Source: Puffinus mauretanicus
Taxonomy: Eukaryota > Chordata > Aves > Procellariiformes > Procellariidae
DNA: 64,000 bases
Reading direction: 5' to 3'
NCBI GenBank assembly: GCA_023333565.1
Contig: JAJKFH010003762.1
Location: 930,001 to 994,000, forward strand
Shown here: piece after piece, positions 50,510 to 63,718 of the stretch
Layout: every line of letters starts with the position of its first letter
Numbering within the stretch: position 1 is the stretch's first letter
Position numbers and translations under genes: made by a program
Notes under the pieces: model-generated
The model's input: only the letters and a program-made list of their open reading frames with translations
Database searches by the model: none
What the model was told of the DNA's origin: nothing

Positions 50510-53500
50510 GTGAGGAAAATGTCCAACAGAAGTTGATTTTTATCATCTAAAAAAATAACATAGCTCTCCCAACTTCTGATTAGTGGAAAATTATCATATT
50601 TTTAGAAATTCTAACAAAATAATTTTTATCCTATGAGATAGCCATAACATAAAGGAATCCTAAGATTATTTTTAACCGTATTAAAACATCACAATAACAA
50701 TGCCAAATACAAGCATAGGTTTACATTTCATTGCTGTAGTTACTAATGAAAAAATGACATAGAATTGCTAACACTCAGAGGTAGTGTGAGTTTTAGTCCT
50801 TGCACATAGAAGACAGCTAGCCGACTTGTGATGGAGAGAGAGCACACAAGGCATTGGATAGAATACAAATTTATAGCCGTAACAAGGCTTGGTACAGGAT
50901 CAGTATACGTTTTCACTGTATGAAGTAAAAGTTAAAAATAACTTATTTGACTATTTTAGGTATCTGCTTTTGATGTAAACATTGTTAGAAGAAATTAATT
51001 TTCACAAGAAGAATGAGTGGTATATTGTGCTGCTTTTTAGTCCTACTCAAAGTATGCAATGGTCTTACAAAATCTTACATAGAATAATTCTTACAAATGT
51101 GTTCAAATGAAGGAAGAATTAGATTGAAGAAATAGTGTTTACTACTAAGTAGGTAATGTTAAGTCCTCATTTCAGTCTGTAAAAGCAAGGAAAATCGCTT
51201 GATGTTGGAGCTGCTTAATGCTTAAGTGTTAGTGGCCACATGGGGCAGTCATGGGAAGATGTTAACATGTGGGCTGTGAGGTTACCATATATATTTTCCT
51301 TGGGATCCAAATGGGAGGAGGGAACTGCTAATTCAAGCCAGCTCTTAAGATAGGTTTGTGTTATCACAGGAGCTGGGTGCCATGCTTATATTGAAATGTA
51401 TATAAACTGTAATAGGTGAAAATTTCCTTGCCTCTATAGACTGTGGTAGATTAAACAAAGTCATAAAGCAAAAGGAAGACTAGCTTTATGTGGAAATATT
51501 TTAAACTGCTGAATGTGTAGAAGATGACTGTTATGAATTTGAGGAAGCTGCAACAGCTTCAATGACAAAATTGAAAAAAAACCCAAATTTTGGAGGGTCC
51601 CTTCAAAGTTATCCTAAAAAATGAATTTTTTGAATCTGGTGTGTACTGGGTTTACTTTTCCTTAAAATAGGATTATTTGGGTGACCGGTGTTCTTAAGAA
51701 ACAAAGAAGATACTGTTGTGATGTGTCTATAAGAGATACTTATACAGAGAATCACTAATAAATAGCTTAGACTTTCCAGTTAATCTAAAATGTTTTATCA
51801 GCCAGCCTATCAGAAATACAGCTTAATGCTTAAGGAACTTATTTCCCTACTAGGCGGTTTTTCAAACAAGATAACTAACTTTCTTGTAGAAGTGGGAACT
51901 AAAGAACGTTAGATCAAATGTCTGCACTATTTTTTGTTTGAGTAAGTCCTATTTTTAAAATTATGTGCTTGAAAAATTAGCATTTACATTGAGAATGGCT
52001 GACTTCATTTTGAGAAAACTCGATGGCAAATATTCAGATGATCCAAAATATTCACTAACTAAACCTTTAAATCAGTATTTTTACCACTAAGTGAAAACAG
52101 CTTGTAATTAAGTGAAGTAGATAATATCGTTATGATATAGACAATCTCAGTGTGAAATGGGAAGCACCACGTCTCATTCTGGCTGCCCATCTTCAGAAAA
52201 CGAGGCATGGCCTTTTTCAAGACCTTGGCTCTCTGCTTGTGTCTAATTGTTTCCGTGTTACCAGACAGTAGTTTTGTTTAGTTCTTAAGAAATACTGGAC
52301 AGTAACAGATTGATGAAAGCTGATACTGGAAAATATTCTCAAAATAAACACTGAATTGCTTTAAAATATTTTCCCTGACTGGCCACTTTGTGTATTTTAC
52401 TAATAAAATGTTTGACCTTCAAAAGTAGTAAATTTCTGTGTTGAAAAGCTTCTCGCTTTTGCTGTTGGCAGTGCAAAGCAGTCGCAGAGATGTCTGCTGG
52501 GGCAGCATCGCTGCTCTTGCATCTCTCTTCTTGAAACTGAGTTAGTGTTTCGCATTCTAAAAGTGGCGTGTAAGGCTCCTGCTTTTCTCCCGTCCTCAAG
52601 TGCTTTACAGGTAGAAAGAGCTAGCTAACATCAGGGAAAAGGTTTTTAGATGTACTAACATACCTCTTAATGAGTGTAGAGTGGCTGGTTGTATTTTTTG
52701 CCTGTAGACTTTTAGAAGCTGTTATCACTGTAAAACAATATGATTATTTAATATAATTTAGAAGATAAAGTAATTGTAAAGTAAAACTGTCCCCAAAAGT
52801 AAATATTGTATAGTAAATGCTTAGGGGCTGAAAAAGACTTTGTGAAGATCTTGAGCTACCAAGAATGGTAATGATTCTGATTTATCTCTGAGGGGTTTAT
52901 CTTAGTAACACACATACACTGGCTCACTCAAATTTTATCAAGTGTACAGCTGCGAGGCTTCCATTGTTGTGAAGAGCAGATATGGTGACACATCAGGATG
53001 GTAATATATTCCCTTTTCAGTAGTTGAGGTCTCCATGCAGATAACTCCTTCCAGAAATACCTTTGGGAAAATGAAACTGCAGTTCCTTTGGAATTAAAAT
53101 AGGATAAAACTCTTTTAGTGGACTGTTTTAGTGGACCCTTACCTAACTAAAACGAGTGTGTGCTTTATTTTCTACTGTGTTGCTTTTCCAGCTTTCAAGT
53201 TCTTGTAGCAGCTTCTATTACCAGGTTATTTCTGCTTCTATAAATGCACTACAATGGTCTTCTGCTGCAAATTAGTGCATAGAAAGTATCAAGTTGGCCA
53301 GTATGTTCAATAAAACTTAGGCAGACATAGAAAGGGAGGAAGTGGTACATAAAAGAGTTACCTTCTGGGTATTTCTCCTTTAAATGTTTTGGGTTTTTTA
53401 ATATGCCATTAGTTCAAGAATTTCTGTTGAAGACGGCTGCTGCTTCTCTAAAAGGTGGTATTGCTGCAGAGATCAGGTGTGTTGGTGCTAAGGCCTCCAG

Positions 53501-54430
53501 CTATATGAGGGCCCATCTCATGTTCTGTCTGAAGAAGCTGCTTTTTTTATTGCTTACAGATTGCTGGCAAAAATAGTGTTTGCACTGCCTCCCAGTAACA
53601 ATTCCTTTTTGGTAGCTATCCTTACTGAGAAGTATCACCATCACCTTTCAGGTGAGCATTAGCTCTAGCTCAGTAATGTTTCTGTCTGGGCCAGGGAAGT
53701 TTGTTACCTTCGGTGCTAAAAAAAGCACTTGCCAAAGAAATAATGCAGTGAAACTAGCACATAAAGAAAGAATGCACTGCTCTTTGTTGTCAAATGTGTA
53801 CGCTTAGCATCTCCTCTATTTCTTCTTTGGTTTAAGGGCTTACTGCTTATAGGCGGTATAGTTTGACAAGGGTAGAAGATGGAGGGCTCGGTGATGGCAG
53901 TGGCCATTCTGTTGCGTATAGCCTGCTCTCCCCTCTGCTGTTTCTGTTGTGTAAACCTGAGATGAAACACATACTCGGATACTTCTGGTTCTGCTGTCTT
54001 TGAAGAAAGATGTGTCAGGCAGCAAGGAACTGGCAATCTGTCTATCAGCAGCAGTGACTGTAATGTGTATGTCTTCACAGTCTGATATAAACGCCTGATG
54101 TTCTGGATAATTTATTAAATTGTTAAAATTCTCCAAATTTTTAAGAATAGGTACAGTTATATAGAAGTTGCGAGGACTGAGTTATGAAAAATCAATAACC
54201 ACGGGTAAACTAAATGTAGATAATAAATAGGTCTAAACTTCACTAAAGTACGTGCACGTTCTTCTGAGGAGGGTACTTGCACAACCCTGCTGTGAGAGCC
54301 TGAGGCTCTTCAGTCTTCCCACCTTCCTGGGCCAGGAGCCGTGGTGAGCTATGAGATACCCTGTGTCTTTTTCCACCGGTTTCTAGAAGAGCTTTGTTTT
54401 AGAAAATGGGTTAAAAAATAATAACAAATT

Positions 54431-54452
54431 AAAAAAAAAAAATATATATATA
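54431..54452. repeat. A run joined to (TA)n
   Basis: Twelve A followed by tatatatata in intron 6. Confidence 0.9.
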
Positions 54453-57400
54453 GTCTTGAGATTACACTACATTTTCATGTAGTTTCATTTTTCTAGCTCG
54501 CAGCTGCTTCTGTAAATGTGGGGAGCTTCCAGTACTTTCTGGAAGTCTTGAAAGTAATTTCAAAACATGGTGTTGGCTTCCTGCCCCAATAACTTGAATC
54601 AAAGTGCTTTACTATTTCTTTAGAGAAGCATACCAAAAGGTAAGTGGTATATTGCTTGGGACAAAATGGAGAGCGTTTGGCCAGGTGCTTTTCTGCATTA
54701 CCTGTAATTGAATGACAAAAATAATCTCTTTTTTAATTTGTTTTTTCAGGGTGCTATTTCTTTTACTATAAAGAACCATTGCCTATATTGATTTTGTATT
54801 TCTGCTTTTTGGCTGCTTTAGCTTGCCACGGTTGCATGTAGTCGTGATGCTAAATTGGAAGCATTGTTGCTAGCAAAAGGCTTCAAGCAGAAGAGATATT
54901 GCATCCATCCATGCAGTTGGGTCTTATTCTCTGAATTGTTCAAAGACTGTGACTGGTTCTGCCACAGAGCGGTTATGTGACATTTGTTTTGACAGTCACA
55001 TGTTTCTTCCTCAAAATACCATTTATCCAAGAAGGAGCCATAGAATTGAAGGTGCCCAAAAGCAGTGAGGTGAAGACTCCCTAGACAGCTAAGGCAGCAA
55101 AGAGCAGCCAGGTTCTCTTCTGCTCCACCTCGTACTTTCCCTGGGGCTCTTCAAAATATCTGAAAAGGGTTGTGATGCGAGGCAGTGGATGCTGTGATCT
55201 CTCCGTCCTGCTGACAGCTTGCAGGACTGCAGTGAACGTTGCGCTGCTCCACAGGGAACCGCTCTGTGTAGCAAGGCAGGTCCCGGGTGGCTGTGCTGGC
55301 AGTCCACAAGAAGGTTTTCACGCCTGACAGAGGTCTGTGAGTCTAGACGATCTTAATCTTCAGTACAAACGTGACGTAAGTCAGAGATCAAGGAAAGTGC
55401 ATGGTCGAAAATAAAAGGGGTAGGGTGTGAATTGGTTTTTATAGGTCAGGAGGCAGCATTTGAGAGATGGGGGTGCCTGTGAGCCTCTGGGCATGATAAT
55501 GACCCTCTCCGGCCCCACGATTTATTTCCAGGGGTGGGTGGGTGGGGGGCTTGTGATCTTAAAGCAAGACTTTAAGACCAAACTACTACAAAATAAGGTT
55601 TGTTGTTTTGTTTTTTTTTTTAATACTTGTTTAGGAGCTGTCCAGAAGGACTCCTTATAGCTATGTAACATTCAGTGTGTGTCTGTGTACGTCTCATCTG
55701 TAAAGTACAAAGCTCTTAAGAAATACGTGCTTGCCATTTCGACTGACAAAACGTAGTTTTTCAATATCTGAATCAAACAGTTAAGTCAATGATGGAATTG
55801 GCGATGGCAGAATTTAGTTCTTCAAAGTCTTGGTTTGATGCCCTACTGACTGTAACTTGGTAACTTCTCTTTTCTGAGGGGCAGCATGTCTCTGTACCAA
55901 ACTGGGTTTTTTAAGGTTCTGAAAATAAATACATGAACCGTGGGCTTACGGCTGAATTAACAATCCATGACCATGATGGAATGAAAATCAAAAGTTAAAT
56001 CTCATTCATTTGAATACAGTGTAACACTGCCATTTTTGTGATGTTTTTGATCCATACTTAAAAACACTTTACGAGAGAGTTCAGTTTAGCACAGATCCTA
56101 GCTCAGGGTCATGGGGAGCTGTGATAGAACGACGCACAGGGGATCACTAAGCGGATTGCTGACAGAGGCAATAAAGAACTTGGGATTCCCAGCCTACAAC
56201 ACAGTACTGGACTTTGCTCCATTTGTCTTGAATAGCAATTGTATTTGCCCAAATATTGTTAGAGTTTAATTGCAATCAAGATTATTTTAAACAAGATTTT
56301 TCAGTCCTAGTTTTGGGTTGGATTGCACAGATTATTTTGCAGATGGCAAAAATAATCAATAGCTAGTATATTGCATTTTCACCTTTATATTTTACAAAAG
56401 GCTTATCTTTCAACAAAAATATATCAGCATTTACTCTGAGATCCTTCCTGCAACTTGAGTCCATATGATAGCCTTTAGAAGAGACTGCTGCTTGGCCCTG
56501 GTGATTTTCAGCCCAGCAAGTGGTAAGCTAGGATTTAGAGACAGTGAGTGATGCACACGTTTCTTTTCATGCCAACAAAATACCAGCTGCACCTTGAAAA
56601 CAAGAAAACAAACAAACAAAAGAAACCAAGGGAGAGGAAAAAAATTCTCATGGAGTTGGGACTTGTGATTGTTTTAAAAATGTTCAAAAAATTTATCTGG
56701 TTGTTTTTCTTATAGATTTTTCTCATTTAAGATGTTACAAGGCATAATTTGTGTGGTTAAACCACAAATATGTGGATTGCTTATAAAAATGTGGCCGTAT
56801 CTTTGCCATGACTACTCATGAGTGTCTCCTAAACAGATTAACTTCTTCAAAAATTCCAATTTTCTTTATTTAAGAGCATAGGCCCACTTTGAAGAGGTAA
56901 TTGTGTACAGAGCTTTCATGTGGCAGGAAGCATCTGCCACATTCTGGCCCCCATAGGACCCATGGTGATGCTTCTGGATGACGGGCATAATCGCCCGTTG
57001 TTGTAGTGTAGTATGATGCTGTAAAAATCCCAAGCAAAGTAGGTAGTTGTTAAGGAAATTAATCATTAAGTTAGTTATAAATAGCCTAGTGAACAGTTTC
57101 CTTGTTAAATATTTACGTGTTTGAGTGTCTGAGTTGGACAATGTGAACACACTGCACGTCCTGATATAGCAGGAGCACCACACCATCCCAAAATAAAACT
57201 TCAGAGAAACAGTTAAAAGTGTTTGTGACAACAGGAGCTGACATTTCTTTAAAAATAACAATAATTAGAAGTTGGCAACGCTGCAGTGTTCTATGCTATC
57301 ATGATTGTCTTGCATATTCTTAAATAAAGGATCACTCATTTTCTCAGGCTTTAGGACAAGTAGGCATTGAAAAATCGTGAATGGTGATTTTAATCAGCAG

Positions 57401-60400
57401 CAAAAACTGAACTGAAGATCTGTTAAAAAAGAAACTAATTTTCATGATGGCTTTTCTGAGCAGAAATACTGTTCATTTTACTTTTAAGAAATCCATGCAT
57501 TTAATCCTTCCATTTACTCTTGGAAGCTATACCTCCTGTTCATTCCAATTAGGAATTTAAAAAACCAAGATTTTTGGGGATGTTGTGGTGCTTCCTCAGA
57601 GTTCCTAAAGCAGGCTGAATACAAATTTATTGATTTTTTTTTTTTTTTCCCTTCACTTTTTCCCCACAACTCCAAAGACTTTCATTTAGCTGAAAGTTAT
57701 TCTTCCTCCGTGGCTGTACTAAATTACTTCTACAAGGCTAGTTTTCACTTAATAGCTTTAAATGAAATTTATATCGGTCCTTGCTACGATACATCAGTCC
57801 TTAACTTGCAGCTGTGATTTGTCTTACCAAACTTTGAAACAACAAATAATTTCAAGTCAAGATTTCGTTTGGATGGCTGCATCACAGCTGCAAAGGAAGC
57901 TATGGTTTACTGGACATAATGGTTTTAAAAAAATTAAACACACGAATTTTCTGAAGACAAACTGCAAGGCTTGCTCTGATGCTAGCGGTAGAAATGGTTG
58001 TGTTGAAGTCCAAAGATGCTAGGGAGAGCAGGAATAAGAGAACATGGGTATGCCCTATTTTTTTTCTTCCCTCCATACAGCTTTTCTTTTCTTCCCTGTG
58101 TGCTTAATGCCTTTTTAAGAAAACATAGTTTTTGATATACACATTGTCATGCTATTCCATTGGCTTTTTTATAGAGTTAATGTTAGGCTTGATTTTTCCA
58201 GTGAACAAGATGGACTCTGTCAGTTTTTTGTGTTTTGCTTAAAAAAAAAAAAAAAAGGGAGGGGGGGAGTGATCTCAAGTAGTATCTGTTGGACTTCATG
58301 AATCTTAGTGCAGCCTTAAACTACTAATCAATAAACACTCCAGAATACTGTACTTTGGTCTTAAAACACTGTCTTTGTTGTTGAATGCTTTTAGTTCATC
58401 ATGCTTTGGGGGCTTTTTAAATACAGACATGTAGGGTTACTCACAAATTAGAGCAGTCAAATAGTATTTGGATGATTAATAGCTTTGGTATTCTCTGAAT
58501 AGTTTTTATGGCATTTAGGAAATATTTTATGAATACCAGTGAACCTTAGTTGTCATATGCAGTTGGACTTCTCTATAATCAGGTATTTTTTCCAATTCAT
58601 TTTTAATTTCTGGAGCATTCAAAGTACCAGTGCTCTGAGAGAAGTTATTTTGAGAAGATAAAGATGTCTAAGAAAACAGGAGAGCCTCTCTTTAGATGAC
58701 TGCTTTTTATATTTCATAATAGTGAAAGAATAAATTGATTTCAGTTTGTTTTTACTGTCCTGAAGAGACTGTAGTTATCACCATCCATGTGGTATCACTG
58801 ACCAGAACTAAGCACGTTATTGATATTCCTATTTGTTGCTGGATACTAGTATGGAAATGGATATGAATGTTGTATAATTAAATACATGTTTCTAATTAGG
58901 AGTACCTTGGCTGGAGATAGTCTTAATAAAAACAGAGATGAAAAAGCAAAATCAAGGTATTTGTATAGCTCTTGCTGAAGACCATGGACTCAGGAATCAG
59001 AGTTCACTGGGGTGAGGAAGAGAAGGAAAGGGGAAGGTTCTTCTGCAGAATTGAAAACCAGATAATAGACCCTGTGGGAGTAAGACCATGAGCTGCAGCC
59101 TTGTTTTTTAAGGAAAAATCTACAGTGGTTCCGAGTACTGGAATTCTTGGACCTCAGTGCAAATTTCAGTTTCCTCTAATTACAGAGAAAAGGGGGAAAG
59201 ATGCGTATTTTTTTAACGGACACGGGAAACTGCTGTTACTTATGTCTCTCTGAAAGTACTTTTGTGGATGCAGGGCACTTACGTGGCTGGTTTTGCCTCT
59301 TGTTCTCCCCCTCCTATTCCAAGTAAAGCACTGCTGTAGCATTCCTGTGTCTGATCTCCTTGTCTCCTGAGGATTAGCCCTGTTGGCCAGGAAACAGCAT
59401 CAACAGATCACGCATTTCTTCAATTTTATGTCACGTTAGTAGATTTACTTTAAAATTTTAAGCCCTAAATAACTGGTACTTAAATAGAGCGTTGGCCTCT
59501 TTCGTGAGGATGTTTGCAATTTCCTGACGTAAAATCCCTTGCCAGCAAGCCACGGAGCAAGCAGGCAGTCAGGAAAGAAGCGTTCTTAACAGAAATCTTG
59601 TTTAGTACTAGTGCTTCGAGGCGATAGCCTGAAAACAAATGAGGCTCTTCAGTGAGTGGCTTACGTCCACAAAACCAAAGATGTTAGGACCCACCTACTC
59701 TGATGCAGGAATTTGCTGCAGTGGGACCCCTTTCCCCCGCCCGCCCCAACATTATATTCCAAATGTTTTATGGAAAACAAGAAGAGATAATACATTAGCC
59801 GATGGGAAAAACCAAAAGGTTTTTCAGTTTAAACCATTATTTGAAACAAAACCAAACATGTGAAATGGACTCTTCTCCTGATGACTTCTCAGACAAAGGC
59901 AGCATTGACACACACCGAAATGCCAGGAGCAGAATTCATGCCGTCTGAGTGCACTCTAACGCTAGATCCATAATCACTTGTTCTGCTTGGCAGTTTTTAC
60001 AAGCAGCCAATTGTTAGAAAAATAGACTTCATTAGTGATTTTTCAGCTCAGAGTGCCCTTGCACAGTATTCGTCTGATAGAACGTGCAGAAGCTGAGCTT
60101 CTCTCTCCTGGCTGGAGCACTTTGCATTTCACAGGTGGTGACTTGACTGAACAATGAAAACATCTAATTTTCACTTCTTGTTTGGTTGGTTTCACTTGCC
60201 ATAATTTATTTGGGTTTTTTTTCCCCTGTAGGTTTGCATCCAGTGGTGTTGCAACACAATTTATTTCCTTTTCAGTTTAAAAAAAAAAAAAACCCAAACC
60301 ATATATATATAAAAAAACCTGTATTTTTTTTTACCCAGATTTCTCTTTCCCAGAATAGGCGTGTAAGTTAAAAATGTTGTTTTATGTGAGTGCCTAAACA

Positions 60401-60490
60401 TTAGATGAGGTAAATTTGGGCCTGTGGGCCTAAACCATGGGAAATGCGTTCCTCGGTATTGCTGGCGTTGGAATGCTGTGTGGAGCCAGG

Positions 60491-60516
60491 CTCTCCATAG
60501 AGACTCTCCATAGAGA
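60491..60516. repeat. Perfect 13-bp tandem duplication
   Basis: ctctccatagaga occurs twice head to tail in intron 6. Confidence 0.95.
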
Positions 60517-61339
60517 CCTACTGTCCTTCCACCTTCACTAAGCTGATTTGAAGAACGGCCCTATGACACTTACCTTTAGTGATTATTTCTGAATCGAATA
60601 GATGTTGGAGACCAGTCTGTTTTACGGCTGTGAGGCACTTTCTCCTCCGTGTTGTATTCAGCTAGGATATGCTCTCGGAGAAGATTGGTGAGGTTACTTG
60701 GGAGCAGCACCAGGAATTTCAGTCGCAGTACTTAAGATATAAAGTTCTAAAAAGATACGTATTTCTGTTCATGGATCTGGCTTAAGATAGTGACAGAACT
60801 GCCAATTTTTAGATAAAGAACGGCACTTTTAAAATTTCTGATGGATTTATTAAAAATACGTCTTTTGAGGGAGTAAGGGCTATTATTAAGGGCTTTCTGT
60901 GCCCTAGCTTGTGTTACTTTGTTTTCTTAAATGGGAAAAAACGGGGTGGAGGAATTCTGCACTACAGACGCAAGTAAGTAACCTCAGTTTTGTGATTGTG
61001 ATTCCACACACCCCACCCCACCCCCCCCCGCCTTTTTCTTTGCCTGGTGTCAGGTCTTTTCTGTTGCACAGTATAAGCTCCTCAACAGAGATTAGGCCTT
61101 TTGTTTTTTGTTTTGTAGGGAGGGGGGGGGAAAAACCTGCACAAACATTTTAATTCTCTGTGACATATTAAACTAGAGGAATTGCATTATTCTGGCTGGT
61201 TGGTAGCAGCAAGCTGTTTTGCCACTAAATTTATTTAGGTTGAACAGTCTTTCAGCAGCAAGAGATGAAAGCTCAGTGAGTTTATTTTATGCTGGAACAT
61301 TTTGTATGTTCTTGTGTGATGCAGAAGAGAAATATTATA

Positions 61340-61530
61340 GGGACCTGTACTTATTTATATAGCTCTTCTGAAAGTCTCAGAATGGTTTATAAGTGCTAAA
61401 TTAAGTATGAGGCAGGCAATTACATAATATCCACATTTTACAAATGGGGATAATCATCGTTCAGGAAGGTTAGCTGCACGAGACCACGTTTAGCCTTAAC
61501 AAAAGTAGAAATAATGAGTCATAGCCCTGA
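61340..61530 (+). repeat. MIR-like ancient amniote SINE remnant
   Basis: The order of segments matches MIR-type elements: a 'tttatatagc...ctcagaatggttta' segment (cf. 'tatagcgcc...caaagcgcttta'), then 'tgaggcaggcaattac', 'ccacattttacaaatgggga', 'ggaaggttagctgcacgaga' and a final 'gagtcatagccctgagttcc'. Divergence is high; the family name is inferred from the segment order. Confidence 0.55.
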
Positions 61531-63628
61531 GTTCCTTGTGCTTATCTTCTGTATTATGGGTTTCAGGCACTTCAGCCTATGTTTGGCTATAAGAGCAGAG
61601 AGGTTATAAAGTACACACTGGTGAAATAATTTCATTAACCCTGTTACCTCTGCTAGATTTCTCTAGATTTCTCACGTATCTGTGCTTGTATGTCAATGCA
61701 TTGATTGGCATTTTAAATTGAGTTGTATTGGGCCAAATTTCTTTTAAATCTGATTATAAAACTGTGGAACTCAAAGTTAATATGATTAGGTAATGATATT
61801 CAGCACCAAATTGTTCTTAACAAAAGGTGTTTGAATTTGAACTTCTACATTTGTTCAATCGATTTTAAGATCTTGGTCTTTTTATATAGGCAAGCTTTTA
61901 TCATAGAGTTGTAGGCAATATACTTAAGAATATCAAATCAGCTCAGAATGAACTATGCCAACATGTTGGGTCATGCTTTTGACTTAGCTCCAGTCAACAG
62001 CATATTTTACAGAATTGCTTTGTGTACCACTTTACAATCTGGGTCTTTGGTCAGCATTGCCCAACTGCTTGGTCTTTTCATCGGCACTTCGAGCCATTTA
62101 AGGGAGCATCTGATTTTGAAATTGGAAAAGAACTGTCTGTGTGAAAATCCTTTTTAAGGAAGTTGCTATGCAGCACTACTCGTAAATAAATAAATTTTGT
62201 CTTACCTGGATGGTCTCTCAGAAGCACTGTGTAGAAGTTGCGATACGGTACAAAACCTTTCTGTTTACCTTTCTTGTTGTTACTTGATTATTCCCAATAC
62301 TTCAGTGATAACAGTAATAGAGCACTTCATATGCAAAACCCTTGGGGTAGAGATTTGCAAACTTCTGGTGTTTGTTGCCAAGTTTATTTTTTACAAAGCA
62401 TTCTCACTCATTGCTGGTAGTACCAGCCCACATCTGAGTCTGTGCCAGTCCTTTTCTATTGTGTGCTGTAGGGCAACTTTCTAACATAATCAGACTTAAA
62501 CTTTTCATTGGTTTATTGTAAAGATTTACCTTTCATATGGCTTCTTGGTGTACCACTTGAAGGCCTTTTCTAATATTAACACTTTGTCAGACAGACTTTC
62601 ATGAAGGGTTAGGGTTATTATGCATTATCGGTCATATTTATTTAAAATAGGCTGTGTGACCTGAAACAGTCACAGAGATTGGTCAAGTTGGCTAAGAACT
62701 TCCTTGTTGGGAGAGGGGTTATAGTGCTGCCTGTAGGGAGCTTATTGACTCTAATGTTTTCTTAGTTTGTACTCTTCACCTTGTTACCAGATTCATCTGA
62801 AGTGTTATGTTGTGTGATAGCATTACATAGGGGAATGGTATGCTAATAACATGATAGCATGATCGCGTATGATAACATAACATATTGGGGAATGATTAGT
62901 GCATCTACTGCACTTGTATATAGATGTATACAATTTAGAAAAAGTTTAGAGAATGTAATTTTATGACGGGGTCATTTGTGGTGGAGGTTGGCTTGTGCTG
63001 GGGGGGGACACAGTATGCAGGCTGGGAGCTTGGAAAGAAAGTCCCCCTGTGTCTGCAAGGTCAGAGAGGTGGTTTTGGCACAGACAGATATAGACCTCTG
63101 GGGAACAAGTTTAACAAATGCAGTGTGGAAAAAGATTCTTGGGGCTTCTCAAGTGGGAGGTGCACAGTGGATAGGAGACCTCCCAAGAGTATCACTACTT
63201 CCAAAGTAATATTGTGACTAAAGAGGATTTAATTTCTTTGAGGGTACCTCAACTTGCGTCTGAAACATGCCTGTTCTCCTGTCATGCTAGATATTCCTCA
63301 AATATGGATTTTTTTTATGTAATGCAACTTGAAATCAGTTAACCAGTTAATGATCAGTTACAATATTTGTTGATGCACTTTTTAGCCTTTTTGTACACCT
63401 TTTATGCTTGCCTCGACAAAATACTTGCATGCAGTGTTTTCTTTGTTTCTGGTTTGGTGCTTAAGCCCTTAGTGTGAGACCTAGCTAGACTGTAAAACTC
63501 TCCTTCAGCAGCTTGCTTATGCTTGTGGCGTTAACCTTTCTGCAGGGGGTTGTGCTGTTTATTTACAAAATTCCATTTTCCAGTTACAAATAGAATATTA
63601 TTAAGAGAGTCTTCTTTTTACCAATTAG

Positions 63629-63718
63629 GTCAAAGTCCTAAAATTTTAAGACCTAAACCACATGGTTTAGAGCGAACTGATTCACAAACCATAGGTGACT
63701 TTACTACAAGAAGAAAGG
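63629..63718 (+). CDS. GAB1: GAB1 coding exon 7: 30-residue cassette exon
   Basis: This exon is exactly 90 nt, entered and left in phase 1, so it can be skipped without changing frame. It completes the Gly codon begun in exon 6 and encodes QSPKILRPKPHGLERTDSQ followed by TIGDFTTRRK. The same 30 residues distinguish the long (724 aa) from the short (694 aa) human GAB1 isoform, so this is the alternative cassette. The acceptor ccaattag is weak and lacks a pure pyrimidine run next to the AG; the donor is AAGG|GTATGT, also not ideal, which fits optional inclusion. It differs from human at two positions (RPKP for RLKP, TTRRK for ATRRK). The basic, Ser/Thr-containing peptide has no domain I recognise. 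Confidence 0.94.

Larger units (their letters stand above)
50510..63628 (+). other. GAB1: GAB1 intron 6 (13.1 kb), upstream of the cassette exon
   Basis: This long intron lies between exon 6 and the cassette exon. I see no exon or gene in it. It holds an A/TA run at 54431-54452, homopolymers near 57.63, 58.24 and 60.28 kb, a 13-bp tandem duplication at 60491-60516, a C-rich and G-rich pair of runs near 61.02 and 61.12 kb and an MIR-like ancient element at about 61340-61530. The 131-codon minus-strand frame at 56866-57261 is AT-rich and matches nothing known to me. Confidence 0.85.
28223..63718 (+). other. GAB1: GAB1 gene, internal portion (six coding exons)
   Basis: Six exons join in frame (295, 214, 605, 86, 304 and 90 nt; cumulative phases 1, 2, 1, 0, 1, 1) into about 531 codons without a stop, and the product matches vertebrate GAB1 along its whole length. 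GAB1 is a cytoplasmic and membrane docking protein. After activation of MET, EGFR or cytokine receptors it is tyrosine-phosphorylated and assembles PI3K, CRK, GRB2, PLC-gamma and SHP2, feeding the AKT and ERK pathways. Exon 1 (start codon and about 24 residues of the PH domain) is not in the window, and neither are the C-terminal exons with the SHP2 site. Residue numbers in these entries assume exon 1 has 24 codons, as in human. The product is about four residues shorter than human within exon 3. GAB2 and GAB3 are the paralogues, but the exon 4-7 sequence is specifically GAB1-like. Confidence 0.97.

Noticed and set aside
56866..57261. 131-codon minus-strand frame, the longest outside GAB1 and CR1.
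   Set aside because: It is Leu/Phe/Tyr-rich as expected from AT-rich DNA, has no recognisable domain, and has no supporting splice or promoter context.
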